Of a stretch of DNA of 64,000 bases, positions 12,801 through 26,200 are shown in pieces. The stretch comes from Baylisascaris procyonis. Its lineage: Eukaryota; Nematoda; Chromadorea; Rhabditida; Ascarididae. Under the pieces are notes generated by a model. It did not search any database. It was not told where the DNA came from and was given only the letters and a program-made list of their open reading frames with translations. A program made the translations under genes and the position numbers. Within the stretch, counting starts at the first letter, position 1, and each line of letters opens with the position of its first letter. The stretch covers positions 3,070,001 to 3,134,000 of the forward strand of contig JAZARR010000146.1 of assembly GCA_037389465.1 (NCBI GenBank), written 5' to 3'.

Positions 12801-15800
12801 ACCTTTTCATTACCACTATATCATTTTATCGAACGAAAAGACGCACGCGCGATGCACTGATCAAATTATATCGCCCAAATCGAAAGCAAACTGCCACGCA
12901 ATATTTCTTTACGATCGTATTTTAATTGACTGAATGCACTCACTATGTCATCATTGCAGCTTAATTAAGAGGTTTCATTTCCGATGAATGCACAAGAGTT
13001 TCTTTTTGAAATATTGCAACCCAAATAATGCGTTTGATTCCTATATATTATGCACATGATGCAAGCAATTATCAGTTTGTATTGATCTGTTCTATAGGAA
13101 ATTCTTTAGAGTTTGCTTATGCTGAGATATTTTTCATGATGAGACGTTTGCAATGCAAACTAAATGCTTCTGCTAGATTTATTAAAGCTACTTCGTGCTG
13201 TAATAGAAAGAACTTAATTATAAAGTTTAATTTCAAGCTACTTTCCGATTATTGATATCCTATTCTTGCTGCTGTTGTTATCCAACTCCTTTTAAACCAA
13301 CATTCGAGCTTTTTCTGAGCGCATTCATGCAAACTTTCGCATATTATTTTAATCGTTAAACCGTTTACTAGGCTGCATTATTTATTTGTTCATTCTATAA
13401 GCTTTGCACCATATTCATGATAAGAGGCTGCATCGAACATGAAAAAGGGTCCAGTAAGCCGCCGCTTAGCTTAGTGAAAGTTGAGAAACAACGTGGCACG
13501 CGCAGATTTAAAAAATTGTCGAGCAACTCGTGAGCGATCATATTTATTTACATGCCGAGGAGAATATGCATTTACCAAATGGTCAATGCTGAAATCTTGC
13601 ACATTCTTATCAGAAGTCGCGTATGCTTAATCCGCTTTGTTTAATCAGATTCTGAGATCATAAGAAAATGTGTTAAATCTTAGCAATTGACGTATAAGTC
13701 AAAGTGCCATTAATGCGTGGTAAACGTCAATTGGTGTGTTAAGATAATATTTCATATAATCGCTGATAAAGGGATCATAATACGTTCGCAAATTAGAACA
13801 AGGCTTATCGAAAGCACGGCAATTTGAATGACACCCGAAAAACAACTTTTAAAGATGGGCTTGCAGCGCAGCAAGAGGTCTCATGGTCGCAGTCGAATGC
13901 AGTGAGTAAATGCTGATGTAACTGATTATATTTCAGCTGATTATGCGATATTTCTATTTATTCTCCAACATCATTTACAAGCAAATAATAATATGCAACA
14001 GCCATTTCCCCCCCCCCTCTCGCCATCCACCCCAATCATATCTTAAACGGCGATCGGTAATCGCTAATCACGGTAACATCTTTTTTTTGCTAAAAGCATT
14101 AGAATAGTGACAAGCGAAATAGCATCCACAAATGACAAATGTTGGTTTAGCGTCATCTAGATGATTTCATGTAATTATCCTGCGAATACAGCCATATAGA
14201 ACTTTTTCGTTTTGTTTACTAGTGGTGTTGAACTTTTAAGACTCACATAGCGCGCTTATGAAACGATCACATTTGTTCGTATAGCCTATGCAGGGAATGC
14301 AAATTTTTGTTGAAATAGTGGCAAATGCGATTTTCGATTTTCAAAAAAAAATAGATAAGATAGATTCTTGCTATGTAATTCCTTCTATAGCTTGAAAAAT
14401 AATTCGCTATAAGAGAATATTATTTGTGACATCAATTGTTGCACAAAAAGTTTTTCAGTCGATGAAGTGCAATCCATCTAACTTCCTCTTTTTCCACGGA
14501 AATTGGAGATAATATCGGAGATGCGATTCTCTGTTTCTAATTGTGGTAATTGAAGTTCACAAAAATTTTTACAAGTACCGCTATGAACAATAAAAAAAGA
14601 GACTTTTTTGCACTTTATTCGTCCTCAAGTATGTATATAAAACAGAGGGGATTGCTGACCTATCTAGTCAACCATCTACATATTGCAACTTCGGTATCTA
14701 ATGTTCCAACAGAAAAAATGAAATTTACAAGTCAGAAAGACGAAATTTTTTGCGCATCTTTCGTGGCTGCATTACGATTTGCCATACCGTTACGATGAAG
14801 ATTGAACAATTTCAAGTACTGTTAATGTGGCAACGCTCATTTCCGGAGAATAAGTGAGTATCGAACGATAAAATAGTCATATATGAGGTTCGTAAAGTGC
14901 CTATTATCGGAAGAGTGCCCACTTCTTATAAGCGCTCATGCTGATGAAATTTGGCGTGTACTATAAGAACGTGAATTTGTGATCGCATGTATATTATCAC
15001 ACACATTCTGTTGTTGACTTCAGCTGCATAAACGAGTTGAAAACGAAGATCTTCTTAAATTGCACTCTTTTAAGCAAATCCAGAAAATGCGAAAAAAGTT
15101 GTGGGGCTAAATCTGTTCACTGGAAGTGCAGTTAGTTACCCAAAACAATAAAATATTGGTCATTGTTTGAAGAAGAGGATATAAGATTGGAAAAAAATAA
15201 TGCTATAACGTCTGCAAAAAAAAAATTTCCACCGAGACGTTGTTGCTTTTCACGTAGATGCTGGCTGGCTCTTATTAGAATTACCGCGTTATTAATGTTA
15301 TGATGGGGGCAAGTGTTTATAGGAGTGGACGTATTGTGCTTTTTTTTTTGTCTTATAATGAACAAGAGATGTAGTAAGGTGTTTAGAGGGTAGCAAAAAT
15401 TGAGACTATTCAAGGTGAATATCTATCAATATTACTAGTGTCATTGCCATAACTTCGTGTCATATCGACATTGTTGCGTTCAAGACGAACATTCGTCGCT
15501 AAAACTCAATTTTTCAAAATGATATCTTTGAAGAATTTTGCCTTCGCATGAAAAAGGTTTATGCTAGTTGATAAACCAATGGGGCTCTATAGAGATATTT
15601 GTAAAAGTGTTCCTCATTCATCATATAACTTTTAATAATTGATTTGTATATTACTCATATTATTTCTGCAAATTTATTCGTGCAATTGATAGTGAAACTT
15701 TTGCGCAGATGAAATAATCATTACATTATTTGTTATTTCCGACGCAATAATTTTTTTGTCACATTCGTTGTATCTAACTGAGTGAAATGGTATTGTTAGA

Positions 15801-16546
15801 AAAAAATCTTCTGCATAATTTGTTGCAAATTACATACGAAAGATCTCAGCTTTTTTTTTTTAAATGATACGCGACAATGTTTCCTCATCTATCAATTGAA
15901 CTTTAATTAAATAATACCGATCTACTATAGGAATCTTATTTAGCTATTTGTTATATTTGAATGCATATTTCAGCTTGTGTTACTATCCACATGGCACAAT
16001 CTATTAATTTTAAAAGAAAAGAAGTCAGTTTTATTCGATAGTTTTTATTGTGAGTCTTAAGTTCAAGAAGATTAATGCGCTCTGAATATGAAACTTTTGA
16101 AATGGTTGTGTGTTGTTTGTGCTCAATACTGACTTGCATTACTAGTTTGTGTTTCTATGAGTTCGCACATTAATCAACGAGAACACTGCCGAAGTTGCTA
16201 AAATGGAGCGCTGGTCGTTTTTTCTCGCAACGAATATATCATGGCCCTAAAGCAGTAGGGCATACAACAAGAATTCATATGACCCTTCAATATCGTTCAA
16301 ATTTTTTCCACTCTCTCAATTCGTCTTTCTTGTTCGCGTAAATCGAGCGCATTTTATTGTTCTATGAAGTTACCAGCTAGGCCCTATGATGATCGTCGTA
16401 TTTAAAAAATTTGTAAACGAATTGATTGAACCAATTACATTGCGAATTTGAAATGTGAATATTGGTTTAAAAATTTGTTGTCGAGATTGAAATATGAATT
16501 GCTAGATATGTCTTTTGGCACTTCATAGGTGTAAAGTTGAATTTCA
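9825..16546. other. intergenic, one weak gene candidate
   Basis: Apart from the candidate at 10084-10743 I see no supported gene. The stretch is AT-rich, with short chance open frames. A pyrimidine/C-rich run lies at 14008-14017 and poly-T/poly-A runs are scattered. No poly(A) signal for the MIEAP-like gene could be chosen with confidence. Confidence 0.5.
10084..10743 (+). CDS. two-exon orphan reading frame (candidate)
   Basis: Exon 10084-10269 starts after an acceptor (TTTTACCGCTAG) and ends at AGT|GTATGT. Its frame begins HNVAAFPLSRLEKGMEQ and stays open. Exon 10558-10743 follows GTTCCAG and closes with TAA. Both are 186 nt and phase 0, so they join without a frame change into 123 residues. 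There is no ATG near the 5' end, so upstream sequence would be missing. A second frame in 10580-10824 is also open and protein-like (SKLESAFIAANVASY), so the frame choice is unsure. No family recognised. Confidence 0.2.
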
Positions 16547-17869
16547 GGCTAATAAATGATGGATAGCGTATGCAGAGCCACAAAGGCCTCTGTCCGAAAT
16601 GCTCCTTCCTGGGAACATGCATCGAAACTATTCACTGTTCCAGAGAACGATAGCAGCATTCCCAATATTACTTCGTTCAATTGTGAACATCATCAAGTTC
16701 ACTACGGAGAAGACCGATCGACGCTGCCTTCGCGTGAATTTGTAGAAATATCAATCAGAAATAGTTGTACGATATTGTGATGTGCTTACATTAAATCCAC
16801 ATAGCATATTAGTGTTTACATGCAGAAACTTCAGGAAAAAATGCTGAAACGTGGGGCAAATAGACTCATTTCTAGATCCACCACTATTCGACCAGCTTCC
16901 GGTTTTCGTCGACGGCTGATGTGTTATTTTCATGATTGCGCTCTGTCTTTTGAGTCCTTTAGAGCAACCGATAGGCAGGTTATGTAAAAATTACTGAGCT
17001 CGAATAGGATGCGAAAAGGAAACATATTCCATTCCCAAATTTTATTCTACTTTTCCCTTTCCGTTTCCCAAAGCAACTGCGCACTTGCATAACTGATAAA
17101 CGTAACGCATATTCGAGCTGCGCTAATGTGCTTTAAAATAAGCAGTCGTAGAATGCGTTCAACCATCTCATATTTGAAAGCGCAACAAAGCAGATATTCT
17201 TTTCTCTTGCCCTTCGACATAATTCTGTCCTCAAGAGTATCCTATAATACGCTTAAATTGATAATTCATCACGTTTGAGCACTTTCATTTTTTCATTTCT
17301 TCTAGACATTCTCGCTGCAGGTAGTGGAATACAAATTCGACATGGATTAGTGTTCCTTTTCAAATACTACCATCAGATAAACACATTTTTTTTTCAGTGT
17401 ATTCTTTAGGTATATGTCATGCATCTTCCATGCGTAATGCCTCAATGGGAACGAGAAGAGGGCTGAGGGGAACATTTTATGCATGATCGCGCTTGCATTT
17501 CAACTTCAAGGATTCTTATGAAGATATCCGTACATTTTTTACGGCTGGGAATTTTTGCTCACCCTCAAACATGTCATTCACTTTTCGACCTATTCATGCT
17601 GCTAGATGTTTGAGAAATGGTCAACAGTAGCGTTGAAGTGAAAGGAGATCAGAAACAGCAGTTGTGTTGATGCTGCACAGAACCACATGAATCCTTCACA
17701 GATATCTATCTGTACAGCAAGGTTGGCACACCCTAAGGACCGGCACGATCAAAGTGAAACTGACCTAGAAACTCCTAATTCTGATGCAGAAGCACAAGCC
17801 TCTGGACACCTAGAGAACTTCCGGAGAAATCTCGAAAATCGGGCGCACCAAGGTCAAACTCCTCGATGA
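16547..17869 (+). CDS. three-exon orphan protein, 175 residues
   Basis: A 3' splice site (GAATTTCAG) at 16538-16546 lies 9 nt before ATG 16556, with two stop codons directly upstream in frame, which fixes the start and suggests trans-splicing. Exons are 16556-16741, 16826-16978 and 17681-17869 (TGA), all phase 0. The middle exon is rich in basic residues (KLQEKMLKRGANRLISRS, then FRRRLMCYFHDC). The last exon is polar and acidic (DRHDQSETDLETPNSDAEAQ) and ends QTPR. No signal peptide or membrane helix is seen. The middle exon could also be terminal, reading two codons further to a TAA at 16987. The basic-then-acidic tail resembles a cytoplasmic regulatory tail, but I do not recognise the family. 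Confidence 0.4.
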
Positions 17870-20800
17870 GTAGCTCTCCCATTTCTGGAGCGTTCAGAAG
17901 AAACATACGACATTTCAAAGCTCTGGACTTCTCGAGAGCTTGAAACTAGAGTTTCGAGAGTTCGGAGCAATGTAATTCTTTGCCAGCTGCAAATGAGGTT
18001 CGTTTATGTGAATCTCGTAACAATTACAATTATCTTATTAAACTCATATTTCACAGCCAAACAGTCCTCACTAAACTAACATGGCTAACTGTCATTTATT
18101 GGGAAAGGCTCCAGTGTTTTTGAGATCTACCCACCTTCGTTAGGAAGCAGCAGCATACAGAGTGAGTATTGGCTTCATTAGTTGCCCTATCGCATGAAAC
18201 GAGTTGTTCAAAACATCCACTGCTGATTTTTTTAAAGTATATTTCAAAAACGACCTTCTTAGAACACCTGTGACAGTTGCACGCAACGTGATTGTTAATA
18301 AGTTGGGCTTCGAACCTATCATGTTGAAAACTTTTGACTCACATTTTGAAACGTTTCAAATTTCTAAGCTTAAAATGTAATAAACTTCCGGATATCGTAA
18401 GATAAGTAATTACCATGCTGGCAGTTTCATCTCTCATATGTGCCTGTTCTCTTCTACACTACACTCGCATTATGCCGTCTTACGACTTATCCGGCTGTTT
18501 GCTTATGACGATCTGGTGCATCGTTTCGGATAGGGTGCGAATTGTTGCACAGTAAAAAAACGGATCCTCGTAGGTGATGGGAAGGAAAGCCGTAACACGT
18601 TTTCATGCTGAAGAAGAGCCTTAAGAGGTTTAAAAGCTTCCAGAGCTGCTCCAAGGGTCGAGGGAGTCCAGGAAACCCCCTGAGTTTGCGAGTCCTGAGA
18701 TCCGGATTTCCCCATCCCTAGAAGGTCTCGAGGACTTCATGGAGGTGCAAAACCTTGAAGGACCTTCACAATCAGGGCTCCCTGTGGTTAAATCCGGCTA
18801 TGTACAATCCTACAATACAGTAGTGAAAACATCTCATCCCTTTGAATTTTTTGCGTCAAATTCTTCAGTGAAGAGCAAACAATGACAGTTAATAGCTACG
18901 ATAGTGCTTCTGATGCGTAATGGACGCTCATAGGATCTTGATCGTTTGGGATTCAGAGATAAAACTTTTGTAAATACCACTTTTCCAATTATTTTGACTC
19001 ACGTTTTTAGCGGTTGTAAAAAAACAAAGTAGGAAACAATAAAACATCAGAAAGATGGCTCAGAAGTCAATTTCAGATAGGAAAAATGTGCATCATGAAA
19101 TCGCTTCCTCGAAACCAATATTTCCACTGATCGTACATCTTCCTTTCTTGTCTTTTTATTAGAAAACATTCACTGTAAATTCGATTATTCTTCCTGAATG
19201 AGTTTAGACCAGTCAACTCGAAAAATGAAGCGAGATTGAGGCTCTTCGATATTAAGTGATTATCGCCCACGATGGGGCGGAGTCAAACGATGGTTACGCC
19301 CATAAAAGTTGATCCATCCGCCCAGTGTTTCCACATCTTATTGAAGATATTGAAGAGGCGGCAAAGTAAGCTGACCATCGAAATCGAGCGTCGTTCATTG
19401 TCGCTGTTCAGTTAGATTGAATCTTTATCTTCAACTGCTGCAGAATCTCCTTTTTACGGACTCATTGCCTTTTCTGGATATCTTCCTGAATTGAAGTGAA
19501 GAAAGTTTATTCATCTTATAATATAACACCAGGGAAAGAGCACACTTGAGTTTATGAAAATTCACGAACTTTTCAGCTTTTATGGAAAAGAAAGATGTGC
19601 ACAGCGGCTTTGTTAGATTGTAAATATTCAATAGTATGAGCGTTCATTGAAATATGAATTTTAAAAAGCTAATAAAGTGTTTCTTCAGAGCGTTCAAGGT
19701 ATTCCTTACCCACAGGTTACTAAAGCGTAAAATTTTTTGCACGATTTCTTCCACATTTGAGAGGATTACTTCATATAACTGGTCCAATCGGAAAAGTGGT
19801 TCGGTCATTGCTGGCAATGTGAATTACTTTCTTAGATTTTTTACATTTTCTTAGCCTAATTCACCTAGTCTACTTATTGAACTAATTGAAGTTTCTAACC
19901 GACCATTGTGAAATGTGGTGCCATTCATCATGCTGGTTCACAGTCTAAAATGTGAATTGTAATGATATTTTCTCCCAGAAGAAATTGCATTAACCCTCTG
20001 TAAAATCTTGCAAATGCATTGCGAATGTTTCAGCAATACTCTTCATTCAATTATTTGCTTCTCCTTGTTTCGCTGAATATATGCAAGTTGGTAGAGATAT
20101 TCGAATGCATTTGCTGATTGACTACTTCGTTCTCTTTTTCTTTCCTGCTCTTGTGAGAATTAAACAATTAGAGAAAGTTATGTCAATGAATACATTGAAT
20201 CTGAAATTTGCCTGATTGGTCTAGTGCATAAATTCTCGGCAGCACTTCTATAGTGATCGTTTGCAGTGTATGGTGATTCGCAATTTTGCTTAATTAGAGA
20301 ATGGACGAGAGTTTGTTCAGTTCTTTAAGCGAGGTTTGCCCAATTCGGGGTGCAGCATATTTTTCAATGGACTCATTTCATTGAGTGAGGCGAGGTTGCT
20401 TCAAAAAAATTTTTTTTCATTCATGTTCGACTAAAAGCTGCATATGGCTGTCTTTTAAGAGGCTTGAATTTTACAGGAACCCATCCATCCATTTCCTTTT
20501 GAGAAGCTAAAAAAGATATGAATCTTTAAAATTGCCCAGCACGGTCACGAAACGATGTGAATATTGTATTCAACGAAGACGAGCAACGTCGAGATTCTCA
20601 AAAGACTTTTCTAACAATTTTGCCCATGAATGATCAATGTGTTGTTTCAGTTTGTTGCATTCACTTCATGATTTAATCTTTTTGTGACGTCATTTGAATA
20701 AATGCACTGAAATATCTGAAACGATTCATTTATGCTTAAATTGCTCTTTCTTTAGCTATTCGATGGTTCATAGTACTTTGGTCTTGTGTAGCGTTAAAAT

Positions 20801-21515
20801 GATAGCAGCAAAACTTTACGATGATAGAGGTGTGATGCGAACAAATGCAAAGATGCATCTAGAGTGATTTTATTTGCACTGAAATGGGCACTTCGAAATT
20901 TGTAACCTTTAAAAAGCGATGTTCACTACTATGAATATGAGTCTGATGGATAATTGAGAGTAGGAAATTATTATTCTATGTAATGTGTTCTTTCTGAACT
21001 TTTTGCTCACTTTTCTCTCATTGAATTCGATTCGTCTTTTCTACAAAAATTTGAATGCTCAACGCATTGCTGCCTTTCTTCTTTCGTAACGATCATGTCG
21101 CTTAAACGGCTTACTTAACCGTTTGTCTTATAGACAGGTGAATGCTCCGCGATTGCGCATCTTTAAATTGGGTTGCAAATATTTTGCACGTTCTGTCGCA
21201 ATAAAACAGTTACTAAAACTTCAAAACTAGATTGTTCTAAATTATTTCCTGCATTTTTCTTTCGTCTTTGAAGCTTCCTTTCTTCCAGAATGCTTGTGAA
21301 CTTCGTGCAGTCTCTATTGGCACTGTTCAGTTGTATGAAATTCTATCCTTCTGTAAGTGCAACTTTCCGATTGACGCTAATGTTTATTAGCTGCGCGATC
21401 ATGTTGACATGATTTGCTACCTCTTTTAACGGAAGAAATAACTATTTTAATACTTCATTTATTTCATCGTGTTTTCGAGGGCATGCTCCTTAGGAGCTAT
21501 GAGATAGGAAATATG

Positions 21516-21548
21516 TGTGAGAGAGAGAGGGAGAAACAAAGAGAGACA
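21516..21548. repeat. GA-rich microsatellite
   Basis: GAGAGAGA-type purine run with imperfect units; it underlies a false RERE-rich open frame. Confidence 0.8.
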
Positions 21549-23189
21549 GCGGGTGAAGGGTTGATGAGAATGTTGCGAGCAAGGCATAAAACATGAAAAC
21601 CGTTCATAAAGAATCGGCGAGAACATTCTAATAATACATAAATAAAGTTAATAAAGCGGAAAAGCGCATTCTACAGCCCGATTAAATGTTGCACTTTTAT
21701 GATGTTGCCAATTGCAGTGAACTTCACTCATTCAAGTATTAGCTGATGGGGAATTTTTTTCTTGTAGTCTTCACCGAAGTAGGTTTTATCTTGATGACAC
21801 AAGCACGGAAACGATAAATCTACAAGACATTTGCGCTTGATGCGCGTAAATTCTCTGGAAAATCATTTACGAGTGTGCATGATGAAGGTATATCATACAA
21901 TGTTTGCCATCAGCTCTTCTTATATTTATCCCTCATTCCTATTCTAATTCGAGTTGAATATTTCATTTGCTTTTCCTCTTTCTAGGTAATAATGGTTTAC
22001 TTAATATGAATATCCAAAAGATAATTTCTCCATGCTAATTAGTTATGAAAGCAAAAAATTCTTCCGAAAGGACATCATTGCCTAATAATTAATATGCAAA
22101 GAGGCATAAAGAAAGCCAAGACCCACTCAACAGTTTAGAAATTCATAATTAAAATATTATTTTATTACCATATTTCGATATCGAAGACCGATTAGCTATT
22201 AGAAGAAGCCGATATTCGTCAATAAAATAGTCATTTATAAACTCATTCTATGCGCTTGCAGCACAAATTTGAAAATGATTTCTGGTAAGCATGGAAAGGT
22301 TTATGCACCTAGGAAAAAGGAAGAGAAAACGAAAAGAAATTAGATGGAAGTATTTGAAATTCTGTCTGTGATAATCTGATGCCGTGCTATTCGGGTTCTG
22401 TTTTACTGCCGAGCAAATTCAATTCGAACATCAAGCGATTTTCAGTTATGTGTGGAATTTTAGCATGCAGCTCAAGTTCACTGATCGATCTTAAAGAGTT
22501 GCAGATTTCAAATTTTTCAAGAGCTATCAGCATGTTTTCTAAATCACCTCACAAACATATAAAGAGCGATTTAATTTTCTTATTTGTGGGTGCTTGCATA
22601 CATTATTAAGTTTCATCTAGCTCACTGTTGCTATTTAATAAGGTGCAATGATAACCTAACAATGAGAATCCCCTCCAATTCTAATAAATTTGATAACTTG
22701 CCGAGTTAATAGCTAAAAGTCTCAATAATCACTATTAAAAATCACAAAATGATTTTTATGCTATTCGGCATCAAATCTAATAATCGCATCATGATGAAAC
22801 TGTGTATAATTGCCTCATTCTCATAGAACTGTAACAGATGGAGCGGAATTCGATCTATTAACCTTTAAATTACATGTAAAAATTTGTGACGTTGGTAGAC
22901 TATTCGATTTAAGAGTAACGAATTGTTTTTCCAACCATTTGATAATAAAATTGTGAGTTCTTAAAGTGGAAATAAGTTTAGCAAATCTTGATTCCATCAA
23001 CTTGGTTAAGCATTCGTCTCTATTTGTTGCTCAAAGAATCCAGCGCTCTCAACTAAGCATATTGCTCGGATTCGAAAATGCTCTTAAAAATTAATGGCAA
23101 ATAGAGAGATTTATATTCGAACTTTGCCCTTTAACGAAAATCTTCATATACGTAGTGATGATTTAATTATCTGAATATTGATGATTTGT

Positions 23190-23199
23190 GAAAATTTAG
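23190..23199 (+). other. 3' splice site before flp-7 start (probable trans-splice site)
   Basis: GAAAATTTAG ends 22 nt before the flp-7 ATG at 23222. A 5' UTR this short directly after an acceptor is usual for nematode spliced-leader addition. A cis-spliced 5' UTR intron is the alternative. Confidence 0.5.
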
Positions 23200-23221
23200 C
23201 ACTCGCTCGAAGAGGGCCTAG

Positions 23222-26200
23222 ATGATCCGATTCGTGGTGTTGATCGCCGCAGCTATCCTCTGCCAATTGTTGCTTGCCGCTGATGGCAACGAGTAAGTTA
23301 AATGTTTAATGTATATTACATATGTACAATGTCATGATCTCTTATGTTCATTCCATAGAGTGATTGGTAATAGCTTCTAGTTGGTGTTTGATCTAATTTC
23401 CGTTGGAAATGGGTGTTATCTTAAAATATGACGTCAGAACCTCTTGATCCACTGGACTGTTTCAGAAGACTCTAGCATGAATTGTTTGAATGACTTTTTT
23501 CTTTCGTTCACCACTTCACCTCTATTTCCGCTGAAAATTGCTGCACCATGATTATGCTCATCGTTAATTTTTAGGCGCAATACGCTTTCCCAAATTTTGT
23601 TTCAGCGAATAAAAGCGCTCCAAATAAATTTATTTCTGATGAATGAGCATATGAGCATATGCACTCAACCGTAATCGAATAAAAATCTGCTCTGTCAATT
23701 TATTGAAATAAATTGTTGCTGATCTTTTCATAGAGGCAAATCTCTTCAGCTATTTTTATGGCCCTTCTAATCAGTACATATTGATGATTGATGCTTGATA
23801 AAGCACGACATATTCTCATAGCAAGTGAAAAATCCTTTTGAATCTGATTTAGTCTCAGCACTAAAACGAGTTCCCAATAATAGTCAAACATCTGTATAAC
23901 TTGTGGAATACGCTAACACATAGAACCATCTGAAAACCAAAATGAAATGTTCGACACTTTTTGATACGAGTTGGACAAGCATTACCTATTGCTGCGCAAA
24001 CTTTTATGATTTGCCGAGAGTTCTATTGTAATAAAATTTCGTTATGAAATCAAATACGACGTGTACACTTTCGCGACATTAAAACATTTTCGTTTTTAGG
24101 CGATAGCAGCGCCGCGCTTCCGTTAATATAAAACGGCTATTCTTTCTTTCACGCCCAGTTGAGCAAATTATCGTCCTCTTTTTTTTTCTTACGAAGTCAG
24201 TCATCTCATTTCTTTTTATAAGCATGCAAATTTATCAAGCAAATAAAAAAAATTTCACTTCATTATGAAAAGTTAGCTCGTTTAGCGTTTATTTCTACAA
24301 AAAAAAAAAACAATTTGGTTTTCTTTGATGATATTTTAGAGCAATAAAGATTTGAAGTAATGAAAAATTTATTTCTAAGTTTTCATTTTCTCAGTTATAA
24401 AATTTCATGCGCATTTACATTAATTTCAAACTTGTATAGAAAAGTGCCCAAAGATCGCTGTAGCGATTTCATCTTTCTAAGGAAACTTTCATATCACTTC
24501 ATTTAAATTTTTTTTCACTTGCACTTTATGCGTTTTTGCATTCAAAATCCATTTTACCCGAAAACATATCCCATCCACGTTTCTATGCAATGTGTTTCGA
24601 TAGAGACTCAAAGCACTTTCAACAACACGTTAATTACGTCTTATCTTCCGTACAGTGTGGCAACAAAGTATTTGGTTCAACCTCCTTAGAGGTACACATA
24701 ATAAGTCGGATTCCGTTTCATGATTTTTAAACCCTTGCCAAGAATTCTGCAAAAAATGTTGAATTGAAATTTTTCAGACATGCATTGTCAAAACGACCAC
24801 AGTAATACAAGCGCGTTCAATTCGAGTAATCGTTTACTGGGGAAGGGGGAGGGGGGGGCTAAAATTTCTAAACCTCTAATTTCACTCACAAAACAATCGT
24901 TTCATATGCGGCTTTAATGAACAGATCTATGAATGCGTATTCTGGTATAGGCGTCCCGATGAAACGTCTCATTGTGGTAAGAAGTCAAAATCAGACCTTT
25001 CAAGGGTCAACATGAGAACCGATCGAATTTGGAGGGCAATCAAAGAAAACATATTTCATCTCGTATAGCTTTTGTATACGAACATAAAATGTTGCGATTT
25101 CATTGACTAACTCAATAATATAAGTCATAGTGTGTTGTCATATTTGTACGCTTATAGGCACATTTCTCGGTTTCAGTGGCCATATTTATTATGCATTCAA
25201 ACGCGCTCTTCTGCCTCCATTCCATCACGTCATAGCTGCTGTCGAGCCTTCATGACGAATTAAATGTGGAAGACCTTAGGCATTATGGCATAAGCAGTCG
25301 AAGGTTTTGAAATTTTTGTTTGTGCTGCGGTTTTAACATTGCATCATTTAAACTGACATCCACTCTGCGAAGTCATTAATATAGACACGATAGCAAAATG
25401 TTTACAAGCTTACTTCTGCTTATAGGCACGTTCCGTCGGGAGAGCGGAGGGGGTGGGGGTGGGGGGAGTAGGGGTTGGGGAGTGGAGGGGTGGGAGGTGA
25501 GATAAGAAATATTTTTTAAACCGGTGCTTAAGAAAGCCTGAAATTTGCCATTTTCATTGTACTTTCGCCTTGCGCTGATTCTGTGTTCCTAAAACGCTTT
25601 GAAGTTGACAGAAAAAATGTCACCGTAGCAGTTTTTTTTTCACTAAGCCAAGCATTCGTCATGACTTCGAAAGCCTTGCATTCGGAAGTCATATCCTCGA
25701 ATCGCAAACCACGCAAAGTCTTCTCCCTTTCAAAATTCAATCCTTATAGTGAGTAGACAATCGAACTGCATTCCTTAGAGATCGTCAAATCACTTCATGA
25801 AGTTCTTTATCTTGTTTGCGCGTTCATTTCCGCGTATAGCAATTTTTATGAATAACTGATAAGCCGTCTAAGGATTTGATAGTGTAATCACTCGATTACC
25901 GCAAATCCTAAATTCACATATATCCGTTTTGATTTTGTTGACAATACTCAAAAATTTCTGCCCGGCTTTTGCATATTCAACGTTCAGCGATTTTTGAAGC
26001 AGCGAAAATGATTCATAAAAGGTTTGTTCCTTTGGGGTCATAGTTCAAGACCGATCCCGCGACTATGTAGTGTTATTATTAGGCATTCCGTGCGAACATA
26101 AATGCACTTTTAAGAAAATGGCCTTATATGAATTCCATTTGATCTTGAATTAGTACTGATCGTGCGCTGATAGCCGTTCAGCTTTTCTCTTCAACACAGC

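Larger units (their letters stand above)
17870..23199. other. intergenic region upstream of flp-7
   Basis: No supported gene. 18500-18790 is a GC-richer patch in which both strands have open frames, including a minus-strand frame at 18503-18715 beginning MGKSGSQDSQTQGVSWTP. Its short repeated CTC/GAG-type words suggest a decayed repeat rather than a gene. A purine-rich (GA)n patch lies at 21516-21548. The flp-7 promoter must lie in the right part, but no motif stands out. Confidence 0.45.
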
